A stretch of DNA of 64,000 bases. It comes from Desulfonatronum thioautotrophicum (lineage in GTDB: Bacteria > Desulfobacterota > Desulfovibrionia > Desulfovibrionales > Desulfonatronaceae). The stretch spans positions 558,001-622,000 of the forward strand of contig NZ_JYNO01000001.1 of the NCBI RefSeq assembly GCF_000934745.1, in the 5' to 3' direction. Within the stretch, counting starts at the first letter, position 1. Each line of letters begins with the position of its first letter. The notes under the pieces were generated by a model. That model was not told the origin of the DNA. It was given only the letters and a program-made list of their open reading frames with translations, and did no database searches. The position numbers and the translations under genes are program-made. Positions 6,576 through 16,284 of this stretch are shown one piece after another.

Positions 6576-8864
6576 ATGCGCATCAACCGACGAACCTTTC
6601 TGCACTACTCGACCCTGGTCGCCTCGTCCCTGGCCCTGAGCGGGCTGCCGTTGTACGCCTATAACCCCCAGGCCGGGAGCGGGCCCCGGGACGGAGTGCG
6701 TCGCAGCTACTGCGGGCTGTGTCACCCGCGTTGCGGGACGCTGCTGCACATGAAAGGCGGCAAGGTTTTCGAGGTCAGCGGAGATCCGGATCATCCGGTC
6801 ACCCGGGGGCTGATCTGCGAGCGGGGGCTGCTCATGCCGGAGCATATCCATCACCCTGACCGGATCAATTACCCCTTGAAGCGGGTCGGGGCACGGGGCG
6901 AGGGCAAATGGGAGCGGATTTCCTGGGATCAGGCTCTGGACGAGGTGGCCGCCAAGCTGGGCAGGCTGCGGGACGCTCACGGGCCGGAAACCCTGGGGTT
7001 CACCCACGGCACCAGCCGGACCCACCACTGGGACTGCCGCCGGTTCTACAACCTCTTTGGCTCGCCCAACGTCTGCGGAGCCAACAACATCTGCATGTGC
7101 CCGTCCTATGCCACGGAGTTCGCCACCTACGGCGGCATGGCCCGGGGCAACGCCAGGCAGGCCAAGTGCCTGGTGGTCTGGGGCAAGGCCTCGGCCAATT
7201 CCTCGCCCATCCAGGCCTGGCCGGCCACTCAGCAGGCCAGGCGCAACGGCGCGACGATCATCGTGGTCGATCCCCGGGAAATCGAGGAAGTGGCCCTGGC
7301 GGACATGTGGCTGCAGATCCGTCCCGGCACGGATCTGGCCCTGATGCTGGGCTGGATACGGCTGATTATCGAGGAAGAACTGTATGACGCGGACTTCGTG
7401 GCCGACTGGACCGTGGGCTTTGACGAGCTGCGGGAGGCGGTGCGGGAGTACACTCCGGAAAAGGTCAGCCAGATCACCTGGCTGCCTGTGGAAAAAATCA
7501 CCGCATCGGCCCGGATCTACGCTACCTCCAAGCCGGCCCAGCTGCCCTATGCCTACGGCCTGGACAAGCAGGGCGTCAATTCCACCCAGTGCGCCCGGGC
7601 CCGGGCCATTTTGCGGGCCATCACCGGCAACCTGGAGATTCCCGGCGGCGAGACCTTTGGTCAGACTCCAGAGGTTTCCCGGGTGCGCGGAGAATTCGAT
7701 CTGGTGGCTGCCGAGGCCATCGGGCCGGAGCAGCGAGCCAAGCAGCTTGGCGCGGACACGTATCCCTTTTTCGGTTTTCCCGGCTGGGAGCGCAACCTGG
7801 CCAACAACCAGAAGCTGCCCAGGGGCCAAGTCAATCCGCCATCCATGTACCGGACCTGCGTGGCCCATATCCGGGACGTTTTTCAGGCGGCCATCACCCA
7901 AAAGCCCTATCCCATAACGGCCATGTTCTCCGTGGCCAGCAACCCGATGCTTTCCTTTCCGGACCCGAAAATGGTCTTCAACGCTCTGACCGCACTGGAG
8001 CTCTACGTGGTCATGGAATACTACATGACCCCTTCCGCGGCCCTGGCGGACTATGTTTTCCCCTCGGCCACCACGGTGGAGCAGCCCCAGCTCTGGGTCA
8101 CCGGCGGATTCTGCATGGCCTGTCCTCCGGGCATCGAGCCGCTTTATGAGCGTCGGGACACCTACCAGTTCTATCGGGGTCTGGGTCTGCGACTGGGCCA
8201 GGAAAGCGATTGGCCCTGGGAGAACCTGGAGCAGGTCTGCGATTTTCAGCTGGAACCCACGGGAATGACCTTCCAGGACCTGACTGCGCAGTACGGCTTC
8301 TTTGGTACGCGGGAGTACAAACGCTACGAGACCGCGGGCTTCGGCACCCCGTCAGGCAAGGTGGAGCTCTATTCCAGCATCTTCAAGGAGTTGGGCTGCG
8401 ACCCCCTGCCGGCCTACAAGGAGCCACTCTGGAGCCCGTCCGGAGATCCGGAGCTGGCCGATCGGTTTCCGCTGGTCTTGATCACCGGCAGCCGGTTCAT
8501 GCCCATGTACCATTCCGAGCAGCGCCAGATCGAATCAGCAAGAAAGGTGGCTCCGGACCCGCTGGTCCTGCTGCACCCGGAAACAGCCCAGGAATTGGGC
8601 CTGGAAAACAATCAGTGGGTGCGGGTGGTTTCGCCCAAGGGCGCAATCCGGATGCGCCTGCGCACCAGCACCCGGATTCATCCCCGCATGGCCGATGCCC
8701 AGCACGGCTGGTGGTTCCCGGAGCGTAAACAGGAACTGCCGGAACTGTTCGGGGTCTACGAGTCCAATGCCAACATGCTCTGCCCACTGGAGCCGGAACA
8801 CTGCAGCCCGGAAATCGGCTCCTGGCCGCATTCGGCGCTGTTGTGTAGGGTGGAGAAGGCGTAG
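6576..8864 (+). CDS. Tat-exported molybdopterin oxidoreductase, acetylene-hydratase-like branch
   Basis: A 762-residue enzyme of the DMSO-reductase superfamily (bis-MGD, Mo or W). The start at 6576 is chosen because it follows GGGAGGA and opens a twin-arginine signal (RRTFLHYSTLVASSLALSG). A CxxCxxxC...C [4Fe-4S] motif follows (CGLCHPRCG, then LICERG). The candidate metal-ligand region is NICMCPSYATEF near residue 175. The layout, including GTPSGKVELYSSIFKE and DPLVLLHPETAQELGL, recalls acetylene hydratase and related enzymes as I remember them. It stands alone with no Fe-S or membrane partner, which is unusual for an exported respiratory member. Substrate unknown. Confidence 0.87.
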   Translation: MRINRRTFLHYSTLVASSLALSGLPLYAYNPQAGSGPRDGVRRSYCGLCHPRCGTLLHMKGGKVFEVSGDPDHPVTRGLICERGLLMPEHIHHPDRINYPLKRVGARGEGKWERISWDQALDEVAAKLGRLRDAHGPETLGFTHGTSRTHHWDCRRFYNLFGSPNVCGANNICMCPSYATEFATYGGMARGNARQAKCLVVWGKASANSSPIQAWPATQQARRNGATIIVVDPREIEEVALADMWLQIRPGTDLALMLGWIRLIIEEELYDADFVADWTVGFDELREAVREYTPEKVSQITWLPVEKITASARIYATSKPAQLPYAYGLDKQGVNSTQCARARAILRAITGNLEIPGGETFGQTPEVSRVRGEFDLVAAEAIGPEQRAKQLGADTYPFFGFPGWERNLANNQKLPRGQVNPPSMYRTCVAHIRDVFQAAITQKPYPITAMFSVASNPMLSFPDPKMVFNALTALELYVVMEYYMTPSAALADYVFPSATTVEQPQLWVTGGFCMACPPGIEPLYERRDTYQFYRGLGLRLGQESDWPWENLEQVCDFQLEPTGMTFQDLTAQYGFFGTREYKRYETAGFGTPSGKVELYSSIFKELGCDPLPAYKEPLWSPSGDPELADRFPLVLITGSRFMPMYHSEQRQIESARKVAPDPLVLLHPETAQELGLENNQWVRVVSPKGAIRMRLRTSTRIHPRMADAQHGWWFPERKQELPELFGVYESNANMLCPLEPEHCSPEIGSWPHSALLCRVEKA

Positions 8865-9104
8865 GAGGCTCCGGAAGGGGCATTGGTGGATATTGGGAGG
8901 GATGTTGATCCTTGTTTTTTCGCGAGTGAATACCTACTCCATCAGAATCCAAGCCAAAGTGGCCTGCTCTCCGAGAAGAATTCCAGAGCCACTGTGGAAA
9001 ACGGGGACGCCTCCTTCCGCTGACGGAGGGTATACTCCCCGGCGAGGGTTTCGTCTCAACCTGGAAGCTATCCAAGCCGCATCGTATGGCTGGAGAAGGA
9101 AACC

Positions 9105-10655
9105 ATGAAGAAGCTGCCCATTGGCATCCAAACCTTCGAGAATCTGATTCGCGAGGGGTATGCCTATGTTGATAAAACCTCGTTCATCTCCACGCTCTGC
9201 AATGAGGGGAAATACTATTTCCTTTCCCGTCCCCGCCGTTTCGGCAAGAGCCTGCTGCTGAGCACCATCAAGGCCGCGTTTCAGGGCAAGAGAGAGCTGT
9301 TTCAGGGTTTGCATCTGGAGCGGAACTGGGATTGGGAAACAATCCATCCGGTGGTCCATGTCAGCTTCGGCTCCGGGGTGGCGCGCAACCTGGATGAACT
9401 CAAAGAGGCTTTTTCCTATCTCCTGGATTGCCACGCCAAAACTTTCGCGATCCATTCCGCCTACACGGACCTTCGAATCCGTTTCGCCGAGCTGATCCAG
9501 GTATTGCACGAAAAAACCGGACGTCAGGTTGTCGTCCTGGTGGACGAATACGATAAGCCGATCCTGGATAACATCGACAATCGTGATCTGGCCAGGGAAG
9601 TGCGCGACGAGCTGAAGAACTACTATTCCGTGATCAAGGATCTGGACCCGTACATCCGGTTCGTGTTCATCACCGGCGTTTCCAAGTTCAGTAAGGTGTC
9701 CCTGTTCAGCGGACTGAACAACCTTAATGACATCACCCTGGACAAACGCCACTCCGCGATTTGTGGATACACCCAGGAGGATCTGGAGACCGTTTTCGCC
9801 GACCGGTTGCATGGTGTTGACCTGGATCAGGTCCGACAGTGGTACAATGGTTATAATTGGCTGGGCCGGGAGGTTTACAATCCTTTCGGCATCCTCCTCT
9901 ATCTCGATTCCCGTGAATTCCGCCCCTACTGGTTCGAAACCGGAACGCCATCCTTTCTGGTCAAACTACTACAACAGGGAAGATACGACATTGCCGCCCT
10001 CGAAGATCTTTTCGCGGGCGAGGAAATCGTGGGCAGTTTTGAGGTGGATGGGATCACCGCCGAGACCCTGCTTTTTCAGGCCGGGTATTTGACCATCCGG
10101 GGCTTTTCGCAGATCGGGGCCTTTCGGGAGTATCGGCTGGGCTATCCCAATATGGAGGTCAAGGCCAGCCTGAGCAACGCTATTCTGACGCAACTTGTTC
10201 AGGACCGGCTGGCCAAGACCAGAATCCAGGCCGCTGTCCTGAAAGCCCTGGCCGAGCCTGACCTGGACGAGCTCCGCTCCCTGTTTCATGCCTTTTTCGA
10301 CTCCATCCCCGCTGACTGGTACCGCAAAAACCGACTCGCCGGTTACGAGGGCTATTACTCCTCCATCTTCTACTGCTATTTCGCGGCCCTGGGGCTGGAG
10401 GTCATCCCGGAGGACGCCTTCAGCCGTGGACGAATCGATTTGACCGTTAAGCTTGACGATCACGTTTTCATTTTCGAATTCAAGGTTCTGGGCAGTAACG
10501 CGCCCGGCTCGGCCCTGGCCCAGATCAAGCGTAAAGGCTATGCGGACAAGTACACAGCTCCCGGAATCAAGGTTTACCTGGTCGGCGTGGAATTCGAGCC
10601 CGAAGAGCGGAACATCGCAGGTTTTGACTGGGAGCAGGTGGCCACGGGCCTATGA
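9105..10655 (+). CDS. AAA-ATPase-like protein with C-terminal PD-(D/E)XK nuclease domain
   Basis: A 516-residue protein of the common AAA-ATPase-like/PDDEXK family (Pfam AAA-ATPase_like plus PDDEXK_9). It opens with the family signature LPIGIQTFENLIREGYAYVD, then a Walker A-like RPRRFGKSLLLSTI (about residues 42-55) and a Walker B-like VVVLVDEYDKPI. The C-terminal nuclease core reads GRIDLTVKLDDHVFIFEFKV (about residue 445), with the D and the ExK in place. The role of this family is unsettled; a mobile or defence association has been suggested. The ATG at 9105 follows a GGAGAAGGAAACC Shine-Dalgarno. It stands alone, with 240 bp of unremarkable sequence upstream. Confidence 0.88.
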   Translation: MKKLPIGIQTFENLIREGYAYVDKTSFISTLCNEGKYYFLSRPRRFGKSLLLSTIKAAFQGKRELFQGLHLERNWDWETIHPVVHVSFGSGVARNLDELKEAFSYLLDCHAKTFAIHSAYTDLRIRFAELIQVLHEKTGRQVVVLVDEYDKPILDNIDNRDLAREVRDELKNYYSVIKDLDPYIRFVFITGVSKFSKVSLFSGLNNLNDITLDKRHSAICGYTQEDLETVFADRLHGVDLDQVRQWYNGYNWLGREVYNPFGILLYLDSREFRPYWFETGTPSFLVKLLQQGRYDIAALEDLFAGEEIVGSFEVDGITAETLLFQAGYLTIRGFSQIGAFREYRLGYPNMEVKASLSNAILTQLVQDRLAKTRIQAAVLKALAEPDLDELRSLFHAFFDSIPADWYRKNRLAGYEGYYSSIFYCYFAALGLEVIPEDAFSRGRIDLTVKLDDHVFIFEFKVLGSNAPGSALAQIKRKGYADKYTAPGIKVYLVGVEFEPEERNIAGFDWEQVATGL

Positions 10656-10700
10656 CATGTTTTCCAAAACCCCACCTTTCACGAACCCTGCTGGGAGTGT

Positions 10701-11267
10701 TCATGATGTGGTCCATTGCGGCATAGCACGAATACCAGTATCGACGCGCTGCCCAACATATTGATGAATTACATCCATATACTCTCTACCGCTGCGCGTT
10801 CTCCGTCTGGCAACAAATCGGATAACTCCCAATACTTTCACAATTTTTTCAGTTTCAACATTTTTTAGGTCTTTGCCAATTATTCTGTCAACATAATTGA
10901 ATCCATTCATGATTATCTCATCTTTATCGTCCACTGTTTGATCTTGGAAATGGTACTTGTCAATCAACATCTCAATGATCTTGATTGCATCGCTATCCTT
11001 CAGGTTCTGCCCGCATTCAAAATCGTATGCGCACAAGGCGCCTTCTATAGAGTTTCCGTAAGCTTCAAGTTCAATATTTCCAGACATATCTGATGTGGAA
11101 TACGCGGGTACCTCTGAATATTTCCGCTTTGTTATCTGATAATGCGCACATTCCGAGCAAGAATCTTCCGTCCTTTTTTCTCCACAACATTGACTGCATA
11201 TCAGGCCTTCCAGGTTCAGGCACTTCCTCTTTCCTTTTTTTGACATGCATATAGGACATTTGGCCAT
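10701..11267 (-). CDS. Hypothetical protein with cysteine-rich N-terminal zinc-binding region
   Basis: A 188-residue protein. Residues 1-45 contain CPIC, CLNLEGLICSQCCG and CSECAHY, a dense set of CxxC pairs likely to bind zinc, as in SEC-C-type or ribbon modules. The rest is mostly helical and charged, with no motif I recognise. Its composition is more AT-rich than the flanks (many AAT/ATT codons), suggesting recent acquisition. A CCTCC Shine-Dalgarno complement sits just upstream of the ATG at 11267. It is convergent with the AAA/PDDEXK gene. No function is proposed. Confidence 0.65.
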   Translation of the reverse strand: MAKCPICMSKKGKRKCLNLEGLICSQCCGEKRTEDSCSECAHYQITKRKYSEVPAYSTSDMSGNIELEAYGNSIEGALCAYDFECGQNLKDSDAIKIIEMLIDKYHFQDQTVDDKDEIIMNGFNYVDRIIGKDLKNVETEKIVKVLGVIRFVARRRTRSGREYMDVIHQYVGQRVDTGIRAMPQWTTS

Positions 11268-11683
11268 ATTTCCTCCAGTTTTTTGTCTAATTAGTCGTAT
11301 TAGTGACTTATTCCTGAGATTCTGTCATAAAAAGCAAGAAATTGGTAACAGTTATTGGTTATTTGTTAATTGGAGGTGTTGCTGGCGGATGACACGCTTC
11401 AGATGGAAAGCAGGTTCCATGCGTTCAAAAGGGATCTTTACCTTCAGGCTTCAAGGGGGACAAGATTGTTTTGAAATCAAACCAAGCGACTCGACTGCAA
11501 CGGAATGATCGCACCTGTCGCTGCTCCGACACTTCCGCATCCGTTTCGGTACATCGATTTGCCCCGATATGGCAGGAACAACTGAGGAGAGTCAAATATC
11601 GGCTTTCAACCGCTCCATTGACACCTCGGATCCGTGATGCATAGTTGAGGATCGGATGGAACCTCATGACCCAAGGGAGTAAA
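11268..11683. other. Intergenic region without a convincing gene
   Basis: About 415 bp between the divergent hypothetical gene and selO. The first half is AT-rich and should hold both promoters. I saw no stable hairpin, RNA gene or coding frame with a plausible start. The segment CGCTGCTCCG near 11520 resembles part of the repeat copy at 14325-14480, but the match is too short to call. Confidence 0.5.
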
Positions 11684-13186
11684 ATGAACACAAATGACCA
11701 TGCGTCCGGTGAATTTTCCGAAGACCAGGCCAAAGATCCTGCCGGATGGCGCTTTGACAACAGCTATGCCCGGTTACCCGAGGTGATGTATTCCCGGTTG
11801 TCCCCGGTACCGGTGCGCTCGCCACGGATGGCGGTCTTCAATGCTGGTTTGGCCGAATATCTGGGTTTGAATGCCGATCTTTTGGCTGGCGAGGAGGGGG
11901 TTGCGATTTTTTCCGGCAACCGGCTTCCTTCGGGTGCGGAGCCCCTGGCCCAGGCCTATGCTGGCCACCAGTTCGGATATTTCACCATGCTTGGGGATGG
12001 CCGGGCGATTCTCCTGGGGGAGCAGATCACCCCCCGTGGCGAGCGCTTCGACATCCAGTTCAAGGGTTCCGGTCAGACCCCGTTTTCGCGCCGGGGCGAC
12101 GGCCGTGCGGCCCTGGGACCGATGCTACGGGAATACATCATCAGCGAGGCCATGCATGCCCTGGGCATTCCCACTACCCGCAGCCTGGCCGTGGTGACAA
12201 CCGGGGAGCCGGTGTACCGGGAGAGCGAACTGGCCGGGGCGATCCTGACCCGGGTCGCTTCCAGCCACATTCGGGTGGGGACCTTCGAATATCAGGCGTC
12301 TCAGGGCGACCCGGAGTTGATCCGGATCCTGGCCGGCTACACCTTGCAACGCCACTTTCCGGAGTTGGAAGACGCCGAGAATCCCCCCCTGGCGTTGTTG
12401 CGGGCGGTGATGGAGCGCCAGGCCGCGCTGGTGGCCAAATGGATGCTGGTCGGATTTGTTCACGGGGTGATGAACACGGACAACATGGCCTTGAGCGGGG
12501 AAACCATTGACTACGGCCCCTGCGCATTCATGGATGCCTATGACCCGGCCACGGTGTTCAGTTCCATTGACCAGCAAGGCCGCTATGCCTATGGCAATCA
12601 GCCGCGGATCGCCGGATGGAATCTGACTCGCTTTGCCGAGACGCTGGTGCCGGTGCTGGATGCGCATCAGGAACAGGCGGTGACCATGGCCAACGACCTG
12701 CTGGAATCGTTTTCCGGTCTGTTTCGCGATCAATGGCTCATGGGAATGCGGGCCAAGCTGGGGCTGTTCACGGATGAAGACGAGGATCTCGACCTGATCC
12801 AGGACCTGCTGACACTGTTGCATCAGCAACGCCTGGATTACACGAACAGCCTGCGTGATCTTGCCGCGGAGCATCCCGAGCAGTTGCCTTCATTTAAGGG
12901 GGAAGCGTTCACGAAATGGCTCCCCCGCTGGCAGTCGCGCCTGGACCGTCAGTCACAACCCAGGCAGGCCGTCCGCGAAAGCATGCTGGCGCACAATCCC
13001 GCGGTTATTCCCAGGAATCACCGGGTGGAGGAGGCCCTGGAAGCTGCCGTGACGCGCAACGACATGGGTGTGATGCAGCGGCTGTTGGATGTCCTGGCCA
13101 GGCCTTTTGAGGATCCCGAGGATCAGAACTACCGGCTGCCGCCTCCAGCCTCGGCGCCTGCGTACAAGACTTTTTGCGGAACGTGA
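11684..13186 (+). CDS. selO: Protein adenylyltransferase SelO (YdiU/UPF0061 family)
   Basis: A 500-residue SelO pseudokinase, an enzyme that transfers AMP from ATP to Ser, Thr or Tyr of proteins and is linked to redox stress. Family hallmarks are [19 protein letters not shown] near the N-terminus, [38 protein letters not shown], and the metal-binding [20 protein letters not shown] (about residue 263). The start at 11684 follows AAGGGAG. The protein ends in CGT, with Cys third from the end. That matches bacterial Cys forms, whereas some eukaryotic forms have selenocysteine there. No partner genes are adjacent. Confidence 0.95.
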   Translation: MNTNDHASGEFSEDQAKDPAGWRFDNSYARLPEVMYSRLSPVPVRSPRMAVFNAGLAEYLGLNADLLAGEEGVAIFSGNRLPSGAEPLAQAYAGHQFGYFTMLGDGRAILLGEQITPRGERFDIQFKGSGQTPFSRRGDGRAALGPMLREYIISEAMHALGIPTTRSLAVVTTGEPVYRESELAGAILTRVASSHIRVGTFEYQASQGDPELIRILAGYTLQRHFPELEDAENPPLALLRAVMERQAALVAKWMLVGFVHGVMNTDNMALSGETIDYGPCAFMDAYDPATVFSSIDQQGRYAYGNQPRIAGWNLTRFAETLVPVLDAHQEQAVTMANDLLESFSGLFRDQWLMGMRAKLGLFTDEDEDLDLIQDLLTLLHQQRLDYTNSLRDLAAEHPEQLPSFKGEAFTKWLPRWQSRLDRQSQPRQAVRESMLAHNPAVIPRNHRVEEALEAAVTRNDMGVMQRLLDVLARPFEDPEDQNYRLPPPASAPAYKTFCGT

Positions 13187-13225
13187 TGCACATGGGATTT
13201 GGGACCGCTGGATAGGCTGAGAAGC

Positions 13226-13846
13226 ATGGGTTTTTACGCCAATTGTATTTTTCCTCGGCTGATGCACACCGCCTGTGGCCAAGCCCCCATTCGTGTCCTG
13301 CGGGAGCGGATGATTCCCTTGGCCACAGGCCGTGTTTTGGAGGTCGGAGTCGGTTCCGGTTTGAATCTGCCCTACTATGATGCGGGCCACGTCACGGAGT
13401 TCTGGGGGCTGGATCCATCCCCGGCCATGCTGCGCATTGCGGAGGACGCGGCCCACGCAAGCCCTGTTACCCCGCACTGGATTGAGCGGTCCGTGGAAGA
13501 CGTGCCCCTGGAAAGCGCCAGCATGGATACGGTGGTGATGACGTTTTCCCTGTGCAGCATTGCCGCGCCGGAGGAAGGTTTGGCGCAGGTGCATCGGGTG
13601 CTGCGACCGGACGGCAGTTTGATCTTTTGCGAGCATGGCGCGGCACCAGACCAGACCGTGCGCCGTTGGCAGGACCGGCTGACTCCACTCTGGAGGCGGC
13701 TGGCCGGCGGATGCCATCTGAACCGGGACGTTGCCGGCCTGCTGACCCGGAGTGGCTTCCGGTTGGTCGCCCTGGAAACGACCGTTATCCGGAGATGGTG
13801 GCTGGCGGGCTTTCTGTTTCATGGAATCGCCGTGAAACCGGCGTAA
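13226..13846 (+). CDS. Class I SAM-dependent methyltransferase
   Basis: A 206-residue methyltransferase with SAM-binding motif I VLEVGVGSGLNLPYY (about residues 38-52), an acidic motif II ending in GLDPSPAM, and the post-I segment MDTVVMTFSLCSI. It belongs to the UbiE/METTL7-like group of small-substrate methyltransferases; the substrate cannot be told. I prefer the ATG at 13226, which starts MGFYANCIFPRLM as in relatives. A TTG at 13199 would add nine residues. It lies 39 bp after selO in the same direction and its 3' end runs close to the thioesterase gene. Confidence 0.85.
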   Translation: MGFYANCIFPRLMHTACGQAPIRVLRERMIPLATGRVLEVGVGSGLNLPYYDAGHVTEFWGLDPSPAMLRIAEDAAHASPVTPHWIERSVEDVPLESASMDTVVMTFSLCSIAAPEEGLAQVHRVLRPDGSLIFCEHGAAPDQTVRRWQDRLTPLWRRLAGGCHLNRDVAGLLTRSGFRLVALETTVIRRWWLAGFLFHGIAVKPA

Positions 13847-13872
13847 CAGACTGCATCCACGTCGAGGCCGTT

Positions 13873-14298
13873 GTGGAACCTGAAGATCTCCAGGCGTTTC
13901 GAGAACTGATCGAGACCGGCATCCCTTTTAACAGATACCTTGGCGTCCAACTGCTGGACCTTGGGGAGCGCCAATGCCGCCTGCTGCTCCCGTTCAGACC
14001 GGAACTCGTGGGCGACGGCCGCCGGCAGGCGCTGCATGGCGGAGTGATTTCCGCCCTGATTGATGCATGCGGCGGGTTCGCGGTCTGGAGTACCGGCAGC
14101 ATCCATGACCGGGTCGCCACCATCGACCTGCGGGTGGATTATCTTCAACCTGCCACGGCCTGCGACATTATCGCCCACGCCCGGATCAGGCTCTTGGGCA
14201 ATCGGGTCGGCAATGTTTCCACCGTGGTTTATGCCGCGGACACGCCGGATAGGGTCATCGCCGAGGGCCGATCCGTGTATAATATCCGGCGTATCTGA
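13873..14298 (+). CDS. PaaI-type hot-dog fold thioesterase
   Basis: A thioesterase of about 141 residues in the PaaI/YdiI hot-dog family, likely acting on acyl-CoA. The core motif QALHGGVISALIDACGG, with its conserved HGG, is near residue 55, followed by the strand TIDLRVDYLQPA and the closing strand VYAADTPDRVIAEG. No ATG fits. GTG at 13873, 26 bp after the methyltransferase stop, is the simplest start, and an upstream start overlapping that gene cannot be excluded. Family firm, start uncertain. Confidence 0.78.
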   Translation: MEPEDLQAFRELIETGIPFNRYLGVQLLDLGERQCRLLLPFRPELVGDGRRQALHGGVISALIDACGGFAVWSTGSIHDRVATIDLRVDYLQPATACDIIAHARIRLLGNRVGNVSTVVYAADTPDRVIAEGRSVYNIRRI

Positions 14299-14324
14299 CG
14301 AAGACTGGCGAAGACTGTCCTTGG

Positions 14325-14480
14325 CAGTCTGTTGAAAAACTCCCAATTGCTGCGTCGCTGCTCCGGCACTTACTTTTGTCAAAGACGTGTTCTCGTTTTT
14401 CTGTACGTGACTCACCAGTAAGTGCCGGATTACTCCTTGCACTTGGGATTTTTGAACGGACTGAGGATAAGGACTTTTTC
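14325..14480. repeat. Dispersed repeat, copy 1 (conserved ends, variable core)
   Basis: The left end contains GTTGAAAAACTCCCAATTGC plus TGCGTCGCTGC; the right end contains CTCCTTGCACTTGGGATTTT plus TGAACGGACTGAGGAT and GACTTTTTCA. The same two ends bound a different core at 43511-43735. The ends are partly complementary (AAAACTCCCAA against TTGGGATTTTT). In this copy the core carries its own inverted repeat (CCGGCACTTACT against AGTAAGTGCCGG). The element sits between convergent genes and may also act as a terminator. Confidence 0.75.
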
Positions 14481-14508
14481 ACACAGTTGGGTCTCACCGA
14501 AAAATCGC

Positions 14509-15375
14509 TTATTTTTCCTCCGCTAAATGACGCGGTGGATGCTTGATGAAGACTTCCTCGCGCAAATCCTGGTACGCCTGTTCCAATTCCTCCCTGGTGT
14601 TCATGACGATGGGCCCGCGCCAGGCAATGGGCTCGCCCAGGGGCCTGCCGCTGCACAGCAGAAACCGTAGAGAATGCTCACCGGCGATAACCGCAAGTTC
14701 GTCGCCGTCGGCAAACAGGATCAGTTGGCGATTCGTCACGGGTGCCGTGTTCACCGTGCCCTCTCCCTCAATAACATAGATCAATGCCGTGTGGCCGCGC
14801 CGGGTGGGATGTACGAATTCCGTCCTTGGGGGGACGGTGCAGTCCAGATATTCCGGGCTGATGACCACGTCGTCCACTGGTCCGGAAGTCCGGCCCAAGG
14901 TCCCGGCGATGATTTTGATCCGTACACCATCCCTGGTCGTGACTTCCGGAATGTCTTTGGACGTAATGTCCCTATAGCGGGGTTCGATCATTTTTTGGGC
15001 GGCAGGGAGATTGGCCCAAAGCTGGAATCCATGCATCCGGCCCTGGGAATCGCCCTTGGGCATCTCCTGGTGGACGATTCCACTGCCGGCGGTCATCCAC
15101 TGCACATCCCCGGTAGAGATGGTCCCGGCGTTGCCCAGGCTGTCGCCATGGGTCACGTCGCCCTGGAGGACGTAGGTGATGGTCTCGATCCCCCGGTGCG
15201 GATGCCAGGGAAAGCCTTTCAGGTAATCCTCCGGGCGGTCGGAACGAAAATCGTCCAGGAGCAAAAACGGATCAAAGAGCGACGCTTCGTGGTATCCGAA
15301 GACCCGGCGCAATTTGACGCCCGCTCCTTCGGTTACCGGTTCGCCCGAAAAAATGTGCTTGATTTCCCTACGCAT
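14509..15375 (-). CDS. Pirin family protein
   Basis: A 288-residue bicupin of the pirin family, with the metal-binding motif HPHRGIETITYV (about residues 58-69), a matching downstream His/Glu pair (GSGIVHQEM), and the C-terminal pirin domain starting around residue 180. Bacterial pirins are iron proteins; some act as quercetinases and others bind enzymes such as pyruvate dehydrogenase or regulators. It is last in a minus-strand run of CDF exporter, 63-aa protein, EamA transporter and pirin, with 28 bp to the EamA gene, so cotranscription is likely. Family call firm, role open. Confidence 0.93.
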   Translation of the reverse strand: MRREIKHIFSGEPVTEGAGVKLRRVFGYHEASLFDPFLLLDDFRSDRPEDYLKGFPWHPHRGIETITYVLQGDVTHGDSLGNAGTISTGDVQWMTAGSGIVHQEMPKGDSQGRMHGFQLWANLPAAQKMIEPRYRDITSKDIPEVTTRDGVRIKIIAGTLGRTSGPVDDVVISPEYLDCTVPPRTEFVHPTRRGHTALIYVIEGEGTVNTAPVTNRQLILFADGDELAVIAGEHSLRFLLCSGRPLGEPIAWRGPIVMNTREELEQAYQDLREEVFIKHPPRHLAEEK

Positions 15376-15403
15376 GGGGACCTCTTTGGGCTCTGGTTGA
15401 GTT

Positions 15404-16270
15404 TCAGGTCATGGCGATCAGTCCGACGCCCAGGACCATCAGGGCCGCGCAGACCAGCCTGCGGGCCAGGCCCTGCTCTCCGAAGAAAAAGTGTCCGAAC
15501 AGCACCCCGAAGACCACACTCATCCGCTTGATGGACACGACATAGGCCGCCAGGGTCAGCGTCAAAGCCCACATCTGGAGCACCAGGGCCAGGGAGCCGA
15601 AAAAGCCAACCAGGGCCAGAGCGCGCAGATTGCGGCGCAGCTGGTACAACGGCTGTCGGGATCTGACCAGAACCACGGGGGTCAGACCCAGGCTCATGAG
15701 GATGAAAAAGCTGAACAGCCAGAAGGCCGGCGAGGAATTGGTCACGCCGACCTTGTCGATGTTGGCGGTGAAGCTCCAGATGAATGCCACCAGGAGCATG
15801 ATCCTCGGCCCCGGCTCGCTCCACAAGGCCCGGAACGGGTCCAGTAGTCCGTGCTGCTGGTTTCGCCCCAGGTGCAGGAGATAGGCGCCAGCGATGATCA
15901 GGATCATCCCCAGGCCGCCGAGACGATCCGGGAATTCCCCCAGGATCACCGGAGAAGTGGCCAGCATGAACAGCGGGGTGAAGGTGAGCATGGGCAGGGT
16001 CAGGGACAGATCCGAGGCCTTGAGCGCGCGCATGTACAGCGTCACGGCAACCATGTTCAGGCAGACTCCGGCAGGCAGGGCCCAGCCAAAATCGCTGCCG
16101 ATGACCGGCATTCCCTCCCACCAAAGGTACAGTCCGGTCAGGGGCAGACCGAAGACGCAGTAGGACCAGGCCAGCAGATATTCATCGCCCAGGACCAGCT
16201 GACGCTTGCTCAAGGTATCTTTGACCGCCTCGAAAAAGGCCGTGCCCAGTGCCAGTACGGCCCAGAACAT
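15404..16270 (-). CDS. EamA/DMT-superfamily transporter
   Basis: A 288-residue inner-membrane protein with about ten hydrophobic segments in two EamA repeats: the first begins FWAVLALGTAFFEAVKDTLSK, the second around residue 150 (IMLLVAFIWSFTANIDKVGV). Members export metabolites such as amino acids or nucleosides. The substrate is not predictable. It starts 14 bp downstream of the small hydrophobic protein gene and is followed by pirin, within an apparent operon headed by a metal exporter. The long overlapping frame at 15333-16124 is a shadow. Confidence 0.9.
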   Translation of the reverse strand: MFWAVLALGTAFFEAVKDTLSKRQLVLGDEYLLAWSYCVFGLPLTGLYLWWEGMPVIGSDFGWALPAGVCLNMVAVTLYMRALKASDLSLTLPMLTFTPLFMLATSPVILGEFPDRLGGLGMILIIAGAYLLHLGRNQQHGLLDPFRALWSEPGPRIMLLVAFIWSFTANIDKVGVTNSSPAFWLFSFFILMSLGLTPVVLVRSRQPLYQLRRNLRALALVGFFGSLALVLQMWALTLTLAAYVVSIKRMSVVFGVLFGHFFFGEQGLARRLVCAALMVLGVGLIAMT

Positions 16271-16284
16271 CAGATACAGTTGGG

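Noticed and set aside
6375-7901. A 508-codon minus-strand frame
   Set aside because: It is antisense to the molybdopterin enzyme, low in recognisable motifs and rich in Gly/Pro/His as expected from a shadow.
11500-11540. Possible third copy of the dispersed repeat
   Set aside because: Only about 15 bases (CGCTGCTCCG region) match and the ends are absent.
12125-12874. A 249-codon minus-strand frame
   Set aside because: It is antisense to selO, which has full family motifs.
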